From contig CAYFLU010000018.1 of NCBI GenBank assembly GCA_964343975.1, forward strand, positions 1-29,209: a stretch of 29,209 nucleotides of DNA. Direction: 5' to 3'. The translations under genes were made by a program, and so were the position numbers. Source of the stretch: SCUN01 sp964343975. GTDB lineage: Bacteria > Acidobacteriota > Vicinamibacteria > Vicinamibacterales > SCN-69-37. Positions 1 through 7,655 of this stretch are shown piece by piece (within the stretch, counting starts at the first letter, position 1; the number at the start of each line of letters is the position of its first letter). A model generated the notes under the pieces. It searched no databases, was not told the origin of the DNA, and saw nothing but the letters and a program-made list of their open reading frames with translations.

Positions 1-1052
<1,052 letters not shown>

Positions 1053-1078
1053 GCGTTCGCCGCTCTTTGACAGTTCAG

Positions 1079-1518
1079 CCGCAGTACGACAGACGATCGC
1101 CGCCCGCCGAAGCTCGCGTCAGCGAGCGAAGGTGGGGGGAGGAAAGTCCGAACTCCGTAGGGCAGTGCACCGGGTAACGCCCGGTCGAGGCAACTCGAAG
1201 GACAGTGGCACAGAAAACACACAGCTGACGTTCGCGTTCGCGCGAGCAAGCAATGGTGAAAAGGTGCGGTAAGAGCGCACCGCGCTCGCTGTAAGGCGAG
1301 TGGCAGGCAAAACCCTGCACGGAGCAAAACCAAATAGGGGAGCGCACGCCGTGCCCGCAAGGGCACAGGACGTGTGAGCGGACGGCCCGTCCGAGGCTCC
1401 CGGGTCGGTTGCTTGAACCGTCCAGCAATGGCCGGTCTAGAGGAATGGTCGTCACCCGCCATAGCGACCGCAAGGTCGCGAAGGCGGGGACAGAATTCGG
1501 CTTATCGTCGTACTGCGG
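1079..1518 (+). ncRNA. rnpB: RNase P RNA component (bacterial type A)
   Basis: Catalytic RNA that trims the 5' leader of pre-tRNAs together with RnpA. The universally conserved P4/J core is visible: GAGGAAAGTCCGAACTC at about 1138-1154 on the 5' side and ACAGAATTCGGCTTAT at about 1490-1505 on the 3' side. The ends are defined by a perfect 12-bp P1 helix pairing 1079-1090 with 1507-1518. Further hairpins fit type A architecture: a GCTCGC/GCGAGC stem near 1111-1126 (P3-like), and two stems with GCAA tetraloops near 1351-1366 and 1464-1479. Length about 440 nt, slightly long for the family. A sigma-70-like promoter may lie inside the preceding gene (TTGATA at 988-993, 17-base spacer, TACAAG at 1011-1016), which is only a weak match. 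No protein-coding reading frame should be called over this interval. Confidence 0.96.
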
Positions 1519-1547
1519 TTGTGCTGTCGTTCGTCATCTCGGGAGAC

Positions 1548-1562
1548 GCCCCTGGACGGGGC
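1548..1562 (+). other. Short GC hairpin between rnpB and the first amidohydrolase
   Basis: GCCCC (1548-1552), five-base loop, GGGGC (1558-1562). There is no T-tract, so a factor-independent terminator for rnpB is not convincing. It ends next to the AGGAG ribosome-binding sequence (1563-1567) of the downstream gene and might affect its translation. Low information content. Confidence 0.3.
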
Positions 1563-1577
1563 AGGAGATCAGTGCGC

Positions 1578-2834
1578 ATGCGGAAGCAGTGGCTTGTAAC
1601 GGGTGTGGCCAGCGTCGCCATCATGGCCGGTCTGGCGGCAATGAGCATGGTGCGGGCGGAGCCGCAGGCGCCGCCGGCGGCCGGGGCGCCACAGGGTGGC
1701 CGCGGTGGTAGAGCGTCGACGCCGCCGGATGCGAATGGCGAGTGCCCGAAGGGCACGACGCTCGTGCGGATCGGCAGCTGTCAGGCGCCGGAATTCCCGG
1801 CGCCGTCGATCGTCGACTACCGTCCGAAGTCCACGCTCGTCACCGAGGCGCACCTCGTGCCGAAGGCCAAGTTCCCGGCCATCGACCTCCACGGCCATCC
1901 CGGCGCCCTCGTGACGTCGGCCGACGGCATCAGCAAGCTCGTCACCGACATGGACAAGATCGGGCTGCGCGTGATGATCAGCGCCGACAACTCGTCGGGG
2001 CAGGCGCTGCAGACGCGCGTGGCGGCGGTCAATGCGAGCGGCGCGAACAAGGATCGCGTGCGCATCCTGACCGGGATCAACTTCAGCAACGTGGGCCCCG
2101 GCTGGGCCGACAAGGCGATCGCGCAGCTCGAGGCCGACGTCAAGGCCGGCGCCATCGGCATCGGCGAGGTGAGCAAGAGCTTCGGCCTCTTCACGAAGAA
2201 GCCGGACGGCAGCCTGCTCAAGATCGACGATCCGGAGCTCGACAAGTTCTGGGACGCCTGCGCGCGGCTGAACATGGTGGCCTTCATCCACACGGCCGAG
2301 CCGCCGGAGTTCTTCTCGCCGTTCGACATGCACAACGAACGGTGGCTCGAGCTCTCGCTCTTCTCCGATCGCCGGCATTTCGCGCCGGGTGACGTGAAGT
2401 TCGACGACTTGATGAAGCAGCGCGACAACCTGTTCCGCAAGCACCCGCAGACCAAGTTCGTGGCGGCGCACTTCGGCTGGTGTGCGCAGGATCTGAAGAA
2501 ATGCGCGACGCTGCTCGACACGTTCCCGAACGTGTCGCTGGAAGTCGGCGCGGTGCTTTATGACTTCGGTCGCCAGCCGCGCGCGGCGCGCGAGTTCTTC
2601 ATCAAGTATCAGGACCGGATTCTCTTCGGCAAGGACGCGTGGGCGCCGGAGGAGTACCCGTACTACTGGCGCGTGTTCGAGACGAAGGACGAGTACTTCG
2701 ACTACTACCGCGACTACCACGCCTTCTGGAAGCTCTACGGCATGGACCTGCCGGACGACGTGTTGAAGAAGCTCTATTACAAGAACGCGCTGAAGCTCCT
2801 GCCGGGGCTGCCGCAGGACGGCTGGCCGAAATAG
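1578..2834 (+). CDS. Exported amidohydrolase-family (Amidohydrolase_2-like) protein, tandem copy 1
   Basis: 418 residues. Start ATG 1578 is chosen because AGGAG lies at 1563-1567, a hydrophobic signal peptide follows (MRKQWLVTGVASVAIMAG, then AALS-type small residues), and any earlier start would lie in rnpB. After cleavage comes a Gly/Ala/Pro linker and a short two-cysteine segment (GECPKGTTLVRIGSCQAPE). The rest reads as a TIM-barrel metal-dependent hydrolase: HxH in DLHGHPG at the first strand, HTAEP, AHFGWCAQD, and a late Asp in FGKDAW, the usual order of metal and catalytic residues in the Amidohydrolase_2 group. Substrate unknown; related families include decarboxylases and lactonases. 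Location is likely periplasmic. It is followed 64 bases later by a close paralogue (2899-4161), suggesting tandem duplication and joint transcription. Confidence 0.85.
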   Translation: MRKQWLVTGVASVAIMAGLAAMSMVRAEPQAPPAAGAPQGGRGGRASTPPDANGECPKGTTLVRIGSCQAPEFPAPSIVDYRPKSTLVTEAHLVPKAKFPAIDLHGHPGALVTSADGISKLVTDMDKIGLRVMISADNSSGQALQTRVAAVNASGANKDRVRILTGINFSNVGPGWADKAIAQLEADVKAGAIGIGEVSKSFGLFTKKPDGSLLKIDDPELDKFWDACARLNMVAFIHTAEPPEFFSPFDMHNERWLELSLFSDRRHFAPGDVKFDDLMKQRDNLFRKHPQTKFVAAHFGWCAQDLKKCATLLDTFPNVSLEVGAVLYDFGRQPRAAREFFIKYQDRILFGKDAWAPEEYPYYWRVFETKDEYFDYYRDYHAFWKLYGMDLPDDVLKKLYYKNALKLLPGLPQDGWPK

Positions 2835-2898
2835 CGGCGGCCGGCGCCCCCGCACTGGCCAGAGACGAGTGGGATTCACGCACGGAGAGCGAGTACGC

Positions 2899-4161
2899 AT
2901 GACCGGGAATGTGAAGCGGAGTGTGACGATCGGTGTCGTGGCCGCGGCCATGGCGCTGGCGGGTTGGTCGGTGACGGCGCAGCAGGCGCCGCCGCAGGGT
3001 GGTGGGGCGCAAGGGGCCGCGCCGCAGGGACGCGGTGGCGGGCGAGGGGCCTCGACACCTCCCGACGCCAGCGGCGAGTGCCCGAAGGGCACGACGCTCG
3101 TGCGCATTGGCTCGTGCCAGGCGCCGGAGTTCGCGCCGCCGTCGATTCTCGACTACCGTCCGAAGTCCACGCTCGTCACGGCCGAGCATCTCGTGCCGAA
3201 GGCGAAGTTCCCGGTCGTCGACATCCACAGCCACACCGGCCCGACGCCGCAGACGATCGACCAGCTCATCAAGGAAATGGACGCGATGGGCCTGCGCGTG
3301 CTCACCAACCTCAGCGGCGGCTTCGGCGACGCGCTGAAGCAGAAGACGGACTACATCAAGGCCACGAAGTATGCGGATCGCTTCAAGGTGTTCGCCAACG
3401 GGCTCGACGGCTTCGCCAACGTGGCGCCGGGCTACGGCCAGCGCGCAGCGGCCCAGCTCAAGGCGGACGTCGCGGCGGGCGCCATCGGGCTGAAGATCTT
3501 CAAGCAGACCGGCAAAGACACGTTGAAGAAGGACGGCACGCGCCTCAAGATCAACGATCCGGAGCTCGCGCCGCTCTGGGACATGGCCGGGGAGATGAAC
3601 ATCCCGGTCATCATCCACACGGCGGAGCCGCCGCAGTTCTTCCAGCCGCTCGACATGCACAACGAGCGGTGGCTCGAGCTGGCGCTCTTCTCCGACCGTC
3701 GCAACTACGGTCCGGGGCAGGTCACGTTCGAGACGCTCATCACGGAGCGCAACGACCTCTTCCGGCAGCATCCGAAGACCCGCTTCATCGCCGCGCACTT
3801 CGGCTACTGCGCGCAGGATTTGAAGACCTGCGGTGAGTTGCTCGACAAATACCCCAACCTCGTCCTCGAGGTCTCGGCCGTGCTGTACGACTTCGGTCGC
3901 CAGCCGCGGGCGGCGCGCGACTTCTTCGTGAAGTATCAGGACCGCATCCTGTTCGGCAAGGACACCTACGCGCCGGCCGAGTTCCCGTACTATTGGCGCG
4001 TATTCGAGACGGCGGACGAGTACTTCGACTACTACCGAAACTACCACGCGTTCTGGAAGCTCTACGGGATGGAGCTGCCGGACGCCGTGCTGAAGAAGAT
4101 CTACTTCCAGAATTCGCTGCGGGTCGCGCCCGGCCTGCCGCAGACGGGATGGCCGCGGTAA
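2899..4161 (+). CDS. Exported amidohydrolase-family protein, tandem copy 2
   Basis: 420 residues. Start ATG 2899 has GGAGAG at 2884-2889 with 9-base spacing. A signal peptide (about residues 1-30, ending GWSVTAQQ) is followed by a Gln/Gly/Ala-rich linker and the same two-cysteine segment as copy 1. Metal-site motifs: DIHSHTG, IIHTAEP, AHFGYCAQD, FGKDTY. Copies 1 and 2 align end to end, both finishing in a GLPQxGWPx tail, with long near-identical blocks (for example YDFGRQPRAAR, WRVFET and YWRVF regions). Early divergence is greatest around residues 100-200, probably the substrate-facing loops, so the two may have different substrates. Its TAA stop shares a base with the ATG of the epimerase gene (TAATG), which points to translational coupling. 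Function beyond hydrolase family is not readable. Confidence 0.85.
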   Translation: MTGNVKRSVTIGVVAAAMALAGWSVTAQQAPPQGGGAQGAAPQGRGGGRGASTPPDASGECPKGTTLVRIGSCQAPEFAPPSILDYRPKSTLVTAEHLVPKAKFPVVDIHSHTGPTPQTIDQLIKEMDAMGLRVLTNLSGGFGDALKQKTDYIKATKYADRFKVFANGLDGFANVAPGYGQRAAAQLKADVAAGAIGLKIFKQTGKDTLKKDGTRLKINDPELAPLWDMAGEMNIPVIIHTAEPPQFFQPLDMHNERWLELALFSDRRNYGPGQVTFETLITERNDLFRQHPKTRFIAAHFGYCAQDLKTCGELLDKYPNLVLEVSAVLYDFGRQPRAARDFFVKYQDRILFGKDTYAPAEFPYYWRVFETADEYFDYYRNYHAFWKLYGMELPDAVLKKIYFQNSLRVAPGLPQTGWPR

Positions 4162-5090
4162 TGGCGTTGTACACGGTAACGGGGGGCGCCGGTTTCATCG
4201 GCTCGCACCTCGTCGAAGAATTGCTGCGGCGCGGCGAACGCGTGCGCGTGGTCGACGATTTCTCGAGCGGCATGCGTGAGAACGTGCCCGCCGGCGTGGA
4301 ATTGGTGGAAGGCGACGTGTCGTCGCCGGCCATCGCCGCGCGCGCGGCGGCCGGCGCCGACTACGTGCTCCATCAGGCCGCGATTCCGTCGGTGGCCCGG
4401 TCGGTCGCCGATCCGCTCCCGTCCCATCGCGCCAACGTAGATGGGACCCTGCAGATCCTGCTCGCGGCCCGCGATGCCAAGGTCAAGCGCCTCGTCTTCG
4501 CCGGCTCATCGTCGGAATACGGCGACTCGCCGACGCTGCCCAAGGTCGAGTCGATGCCGAACGCCCCGAAGTCGCCGTATGCGCTCCAGAAAGTGGTGGG
4601 CGAGGAGTACTGCCGCCTCTTCACGGAGCTCTATGGCCTCGAGACGGTGAGCATCCGCTACTTCAATGTGTTCGGCCCGCGCCAGCAGCCGAATTCGCCG
4701 TATTCCGGCGTGATCTCGCTCTTCATCAAGGCGCTCTCCACCGGCGCCACGCCGAAGATTCATGGCGACGGCGGACAGACGCGCGACTTCACCTACGTGG
4801 CCAACGTCGTCGACGGCGTGCTGCGCGCGTGCACGGCGCCCAAGGCGGTCGGCCATGCGATCAATGTCGCCACCAATGGCCGGGTCTCGCTCCTCCAGTT
4901 GCTCGAGTCGTTGAACCGGCACATGGGCACGAACGCCGTACCGGAGTTCGGCCCGACGCGTGAAGGTGACGTGCGCGATTCACAGGCCTCGATCGAAAAG
5001 GCCCGCGAACTGCTGGGCTACACGCCTATCATCAGCTTCGACGAAGGCTTGAAGCGCACGGTGGAGTGGTACCGCAGTTCACAATCCTAA
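4161..5090 (+). CDS. NAD-dependent epimerase/dehydratase (UDP-sugar 4-epimerase-like, extended SDR)
   Basis: 309 residues from ATG 4161, which overlaps the preceding TAA by one base. The open frame runs further upstream but only as a shadow inside the amidohydrolase gene, and MALYTVTGGAGFIGSHL is the normal start of this family. Visible features: Rossmann GGAGFIG (8-14), acidic end of strand 2 (VVDDFSSG), catalytic Ser in GSSSEYGD, YxxxK in SPYALQK, and SIRYFNVFGPRQ followed by a SPYSGVI segment. These motifs are typical of UDP-glucose or UDP-N-acetylglucosamine 4-epimerases of the GalE/WbpP type, which feed cell-surface polysaccharide synthesis in the cytoplasm. Substrate specificity cannot be fixed from motifs. 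Its coupling to the amidohydrolase pair is unusual; no glycosyltransferase is next to it. Confidence 0.9.
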   Translation: MALYTVTGGAGFIGSHLVEELLRRGERVRVVDDFSSGMRENVPAGVELVEGDVSSPAIAARAAAGADYVLHQAAIPSVARSVADPLPSHRANVDGTLQILLAARDAKVKRLVFAGSSSEYGDSPTLPKVESMPNAPKSPYALQKVVGEEYCRLFTELYGLETVSIRYFNVFGPRQQPNSPYSGVISLFIKALSTGATPKIHGDGGQTRDFTYVANVVDGVLRACTAPKAVGHAINVATNGRVSLLQLLESLNRHMGTNAVPEFGPTREGDVRDSQASIEKARELLGYTPIISFDEGLKRTVEWYRSSQS

Positions 5091-5177
5091 GCGTCACCGC
5101 GAACCGCGGCATCGGCGGCGACGACCAACCCGCGAAGACACACACAGTTAGTGAGGCACACCCCGCGACCGGTCTTC

Positions 5178-5193
5178 CGGCGCGCGGTTTGCT
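5178..5193 (+). promoter_or_regulatory. Candidate sigma-54 (-24/-12) promoter for comEA-prepilin genes
   Basis: The 16 bases CGGCGCGCGGTTTGCT carry GG at 5179-5180 and GC at 5191-5192 with the strict 10-base gap of sigma-54 promoters. Aligned to the consensus TGGCACG-N4-TTGCW, ten of the twelve fixed positions match (T1 is C, A5 is G). Expected transcription start is near 5204, about 112 bases before the comEA start. The context supports it: sigma-54 activator genes lie on both sides of this cluster and pilin genes are classic sigma-54 targets. Confidence 0.5.
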
Positions 5194-5203
5194 ATTGAAG
5201 GGG

Positions 5204-5315
5204 ACGGGACCGGCCGGCTGACTCCGGCGTAACCCGACCCTGTCTCGCGCCGAGCGTCAGTTCGGCTGGATCCCACCATGGCGGAGACACGGGCCGGAAC
5301 GCGTGAGGCAACACC
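5204..5315 (+). promoter_or_regulatory. GC-rich structured leader upstream of comEA
   Basis: The 225-base gap after the epimerase holds no gene. Between the candidate promoter and the comEA start there are at least two simple stem-loops: GCCGG/CCGGC (5213-5217 with 5224-5228) and GCCGA/TCGGC (5249-5253 with 5262-5266). The ribosome-binding sequence TGAGG lies about eight bases before ATG 5316. I could not match it to a known riboswitch; the conserved core of c-di-GMP-I riboswitches is not apparent. Whether it regulates is unknown. Confidence 0.35.
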
Positions 5316-5672
5316 ATGCAGTCGAAGACGTCCGTCCGTTCGTTCTCCCGTGTGCTCGTGACCCTGGCCTGGACGCTCGCGCTTGTGGGCGCGGTGGCCG
5401 CGCCCTCCTACGCCGAAGGGGGCGCGCAGAAGCCGCCGGCGGCCGAACGCGTGACCGGCCCCGTCAACGTGAACACGGCCAGCGCCGCCGAACTCGAGAA
5501 GCTGCCCGGCATCGGTCCCGCCGTCGCCGGACGCATCATCGAGTACCGCCAGAAGAACGGCGGATTCAAGAAGCTCGAAGACCTCATGAACGTGCGCGGC
5601 ATCGGCGAGAAGACGTTCCTGAAGCTCAAGCCGATGCTGACGTTGACGCCGCCGAAGGCCACGCTGCTGTGA
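5316..5672 (+). CDS. ComEA-like exported helix-hairpin-helix DNA-binding protein
   Basis: 118 residues. The N-terminus is a signal peptide or membrane anchor (charged start MQSKTSVRSFSR, hydrophobic VLVTLAWTLALVGAV, then small residues near ASYAEG). The C-terminal half (about 48-118) is the ComEA helix-hairpin-helix pair: VNVNTASAAELEKLPGIGP, GRIIEYRQKNGGF, and a second hairpin LMNVRGIGEKTFLKL. In transformable bacteria ComEA binds incoming double-stranded DNA at the outer face of the membrane or in the periplasm and pulls it in. Short ComEA-like proteins also occur without proven competence, so function is inferred. Start ATG 5316 has TGAGG upstream. The TGA stop overlaps the GTG of the next gene (GTGA), indicating coupling to a prepilin, which strengthens a pilus/DNA-uptake role. 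Confidence 0.85.
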   Translation: MQSKTSVRSFSRVLVTLAWTLALVGAVAAPSYAEGGAQKPPAAERVTGPVNVNTASAAELEKLPGIGPAVAGRIIEYRQKNGGFKKLEDLMNVRGIGEKTFLKLKPMLTLTPPKATLL

Positions 5673-6286
5673 GCCGCACGTGTGGCGACACACACGGCCG
5701 GATGCGCCTCGACGCGCATCCGGCCGGTTACAGCCTGACGGAGCTCGTGCTCGTGGTGGCCATCGTGGGATTGACGTGTGCCGCGTCAGTGCCGACGTGG
5801 GCGGCGACGGTCGATGCCGGCCGCGCACGCCACGCGGCGCAGTTTGTGGCGTCGGCCTGTCGCGATGCGCGCACACAGGCGATCGCGCGGAACGCAACTG
5901 AAGCGCTCGTGTTCGACCAGAGTGGCGCGCGGTGGACCTATCGCCGCTGTCATGACGGCAACGGCAACGGGCTGCGCCGCGCCGATATCACCCGCGGGAC
6001 CGACACCTGTGATGCCGTCGTGGATCTCGGCACGCTGTTTGGTGGCGTGCGCATCGCCACAGACGCGAGCGTGCCAGACCCCGACGGCGGTGCGGGCAGC
6101 ATCGATCCGGTGAAGTTCGGCGCGAGCAACGTCGCGTCGTTTACGCCGGCCGGCACCGCCACCGCCGGCACGGTGTATCTGCAATCACCGGCGGGCGCGC
6201 TGTTCGCCGTCCGGGTGGCGGGCGCTACAGGGCGCACCCGGGTACTGCGGTTCAATCAATCTCAATCGAACTGGCAAGAGGAATAG
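5669..6286 (+). CDS. GspH/FimT-like prepilin (minor pilin or pseudopilin)
   Basis: 205 residues from GTG 5669 (overlapping the comEA stop, AAGG ten bases upstream) or 194 from ATG 5702. The class III prepilin signal is clear: Gly just before YSLTELVLVVAIVGL, with Glu at mature position 5 and a hydrophobic helix. The usual first mature residue Phe is replaced by Tyr. A leader of 9 residues results from ATG 5702 and 20 from GTG 5669; the shorter is more typical, but the coupled GTG has the better ribosome-binding context. The body has the GspH/FimT pattern (RARHAAQFVASACRDARTQAIARN) and a DGNGNGLRRADI loop that could bind calcium. Such minor pilins prime type IV pili or type II secretion pseudopili. 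No other pilus gene is in the window. Confidence 0.85.
   Translation: MSRTCGDTHGRMRLDAHPAGYSLTELVLVVAIVGLTCAASVPTWAATVDAGRARHAAQFVASACRDARTQAIARNATEALVFDQSGARWTYRRCHDGNGNGLRRADITRGTDTCDAVVDLGTLFGGVRIATDASVPDPDGGAGSIDPVKFGASNVASFTPAGTATAGTVYLQSPAGALFAVRVAGATGRTRVLRFNQSQSNWQEE
5695..5726 (+). repeat. Perfect 13-bp inverted repeat over the prepilin start region
   Basis: 5695-5707 is the exact reverse complement of 5714-5726, with a 6-base loop (5708-5713). The alternative ATG start (5702) lies inside the left arm. The arms encode ordinary leader residues (GRMRLDAHPAG). No T-tract follows, so it is not a standard terminator. It could mask the internal start, tune expression of prepilin relative to ComEA, or be a protein-binding site. 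Confidence 0.7.
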
Positions 6287-6295
6287 GAACCAACC

Positions 6296-6550
6296 ATGGC
6301 GAAGACGGCAGTGATGTCGACGGGCAGGAGCCGCGTGGCGCTCGGGCCCGAGCTGCGGCTGATCAGCGCGGCGGAAGGCGTGCTGTGGCTGGAAGGGACG
6401 GTCCGGCTGCGCCCCGGGCAGGCCGTTGATCTGGTCGGCAGCTGGCCAGGCGGGATCTCGCCGGCGCGCGCGCGCGTGGTGACCTGGCAGATCGTGCGGC
6501 TGGTGCCTGCGGGGCCGTACTACCGCGGCGCGTGCCGCCTCGAGCTCTGA
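6296..6550 (+). CDS. Small PilZ-like protein
   Basis: 84 residues, ATG 6296, nine bases after the prepilin stop with a GAGGAATAGGAA purine run upstream. The pattern is beta-rich: LRLISAAEGVLWLEGTVRL, RPGQAVDLVG, ARARVVTWQIVRL, YYRGACRLEL. This resembles the second half of a PilZ domain (pG-v-l, then aRVv-w, then Y-rG-ef). PilZ domains bind c-di-GMP or act as pilus assembly partners. The N-terminal RxxxR motif needed for c-di-GMP binding is not evident (only SRVALGPELR), so it may be a non-binding variant. The position behind a prepilin gene and before an activator supports a pilus-related role, but the assignment is tentative. Confidence 0.55.
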   Translation: MAKTAVMSTGRSRVALGPELRLISAAEGVLWLEGTVRLRPGQAVDLVGSWPGGISPARARVVTWQIVRLVPAGPYYRGACRLEL

Positions 6551-6642
6551 GGCGTTCGGCGGGTCGCTGCTACCCGTGGCCGCCGTGCTCCAGCGCGCAG
6601 GATCGCTGGCCTCGCGCGCGCCTCGACGGCACGGCCCTTGTA

Positions 6643-6686
6643 GTGTCCCGAGCCGCGCCATGCGACGCATGGCAGAGGCGGGACAC
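6643..6686 (+). repeat. Concentric double inverted repeat directly before the variant activator start
   Basis: Outer arms GTGTCCCG (6643-6650) and CGGGACAC (6679-6686) are perfect complements. Inside them lies a near-perfectly centred palindrome GCCATGCG-A-CGCATGGC (6657-6673). The two centres differ by half a base. As RNA it forms an 8-bp outer stem, a small internal loop, a 6-bp inner stem and a 5-base loop. The ribosome-binding sequence AGAGG (6674-6678) lies in the internal loop and the outer arm abuts ATG 6687. As DNA it looks like an operator for a dimeric regulator. Confidence 0.75.
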
Positions 6687-7655
6687 ATGTTGGTCGGGTC
6701 GAGCGAAGTGATGGTCGCGTTGCGGGAACAGGTCGCGCGCGTGGCACGGACGGATTTCACCGTCCTGATTGAAGGCGAGAGCGGCGCCGGAAAAGAGGTG
6801 GCCGCCCGCGCGGTCCATGCGGCCAGCGGCCGCGCCCGCGGCCCGTTCGTGGCCGTGAATTGCGCCGCGATCGTGGAGAGCTTGCTCGAAGCCGAGCTCT
6901 TCGGCATCGAAGAGCGCACAGCGACGGGCGTCCGCGGCCGGCGCGGGAAATTCGAACTGGCCGAGGATGGCACGCTATTTCTGGACGAAGTAGGGGATCT
7001 GTCACTGACGGCGCAGGCCAAGCTGCTCCGCGTGCTGCAGGATCGCCGCGTGGAGCCCGTCGGAGGGCACGGGAGCCATGTCGTGAACACGCGGATCGTG
7101 GCGGCAACCAACCGGCCGCTGGCCGCGATGGTCCGGAGCCAGACGTTCCGCGCGGATCTGTACTACCGCATCTCCGGCGTGGAGCTCCTCATGCCGCCGC
7201 TGCGGGAGCGCATCGCGGACGTGCCGGAACTCGTGGCGCATCTGCTGGCTCGCCACGGGGCCGCGAACTGGCGGATCGCGCCGGCCGCCATGGAGGCGTT
7301 GATGGCGTACGACTGGCCCGGGAACGTGCGGCAGCTCGAGCGAGTCATGGAGCGCGCGCTGGCCCTCGCGCCGCCGGGCCACATCCAATGCCACGATCTA
7401 CCGTCCGAGATCACACGCGAGTACCGCACACTCACAACGGGGGACGACGCGGGGCAGCGGTATGACCTGAAGACATGGACGCGGCGGTATGCGCGGCTCG
7501 TGTTCGAGCGCTGCCACGGCAACCGGCGGATCGCATGCGAGGCACTCGGCATCTCGTACAACACGCTCCGCACCTACCTGGACGACGAGCCGCCGGAGAC
7601 TCGACAGCCTTCGGAAATGCCGCGTCAACGGCTTGACCGTGCCGCAGGCGGGTAG
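6687..7655 (+). CDS. Sigma-54-activator-type AAA+ regulator with replaced GAFTGA loop
   Basis: 322 residues from ATG 6687; in-frame starts at 6576, 6660 and 6669 exist, but 6687 follows AGAGG by eight bases and gives the usual LVGSS beginning of the AAA+ domain. There is no receiver or sensor domain. Walker A is GESGAGKE (30-37), Walker B region GTLFLDEVGDL, sensor region RADLYYRISGVELLMPPLRER, then a Fis-type HTH (GNRRIACEALGISYNTLRTYL). Where activators normally read HERGAFTGA, this protein reads IEERTATGV, so the sigma-54-contacting loop is lost. The family role is ATP-dependent promoter opening by sigma-54 polymerase; without the loop it may act as a repressor, as a helper in mixed oligomers, or through another sigma factor. 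The same variant wording is, as I recall, found in other bacteria. gcvT follows 15 bases later. Confidence 0.88.
   Translation: MLVGSSEVMVALREQVARVARTDFTVLIEGESGAGKEVAARAVHAASGRARGPFVAVNCAAIVESLLEAELFGIEERTATGVRGRRGKFELAEDGTLFLDEVGDLSLTAQAKLLRVLQDRRVEPVGGHGSHVVNTRIVAATNRPLAAMVRSQTFRADLYYRISGVELLMPPLRERIADVPELVAHLLARHGAANWRIAPAAMEALMAYDWPGNVRQLERVMERALALAPPGHIQCHDLPSEITREYRTLTTGDDAGQRYDLKTWTRRYARLVFERCHGNRRIACEALGISYNTLRTYLDDEPPETRQPSEMPRQRLDRAAGG

Noticed and set aside
1374..1577. N-terminal extension of the first amidohydrolase to 1374
   Set aside because: It runs through the 3' part of rnpB, and a signal peptide with a good ribosome-binding sequence begins at 1578.
3993..4160. Extended epimerase start at 3993
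   Set aside because: It is a shadow frame within the second amidohydrolase; the Rossmann start MALYTVTGG begins at 4161.
5091..5315. c-di-GMP riboswitch ahead of comEA-prepilin
   Set aside because: The context is attractive, but the conserved core of the GEMM family is not apparent.
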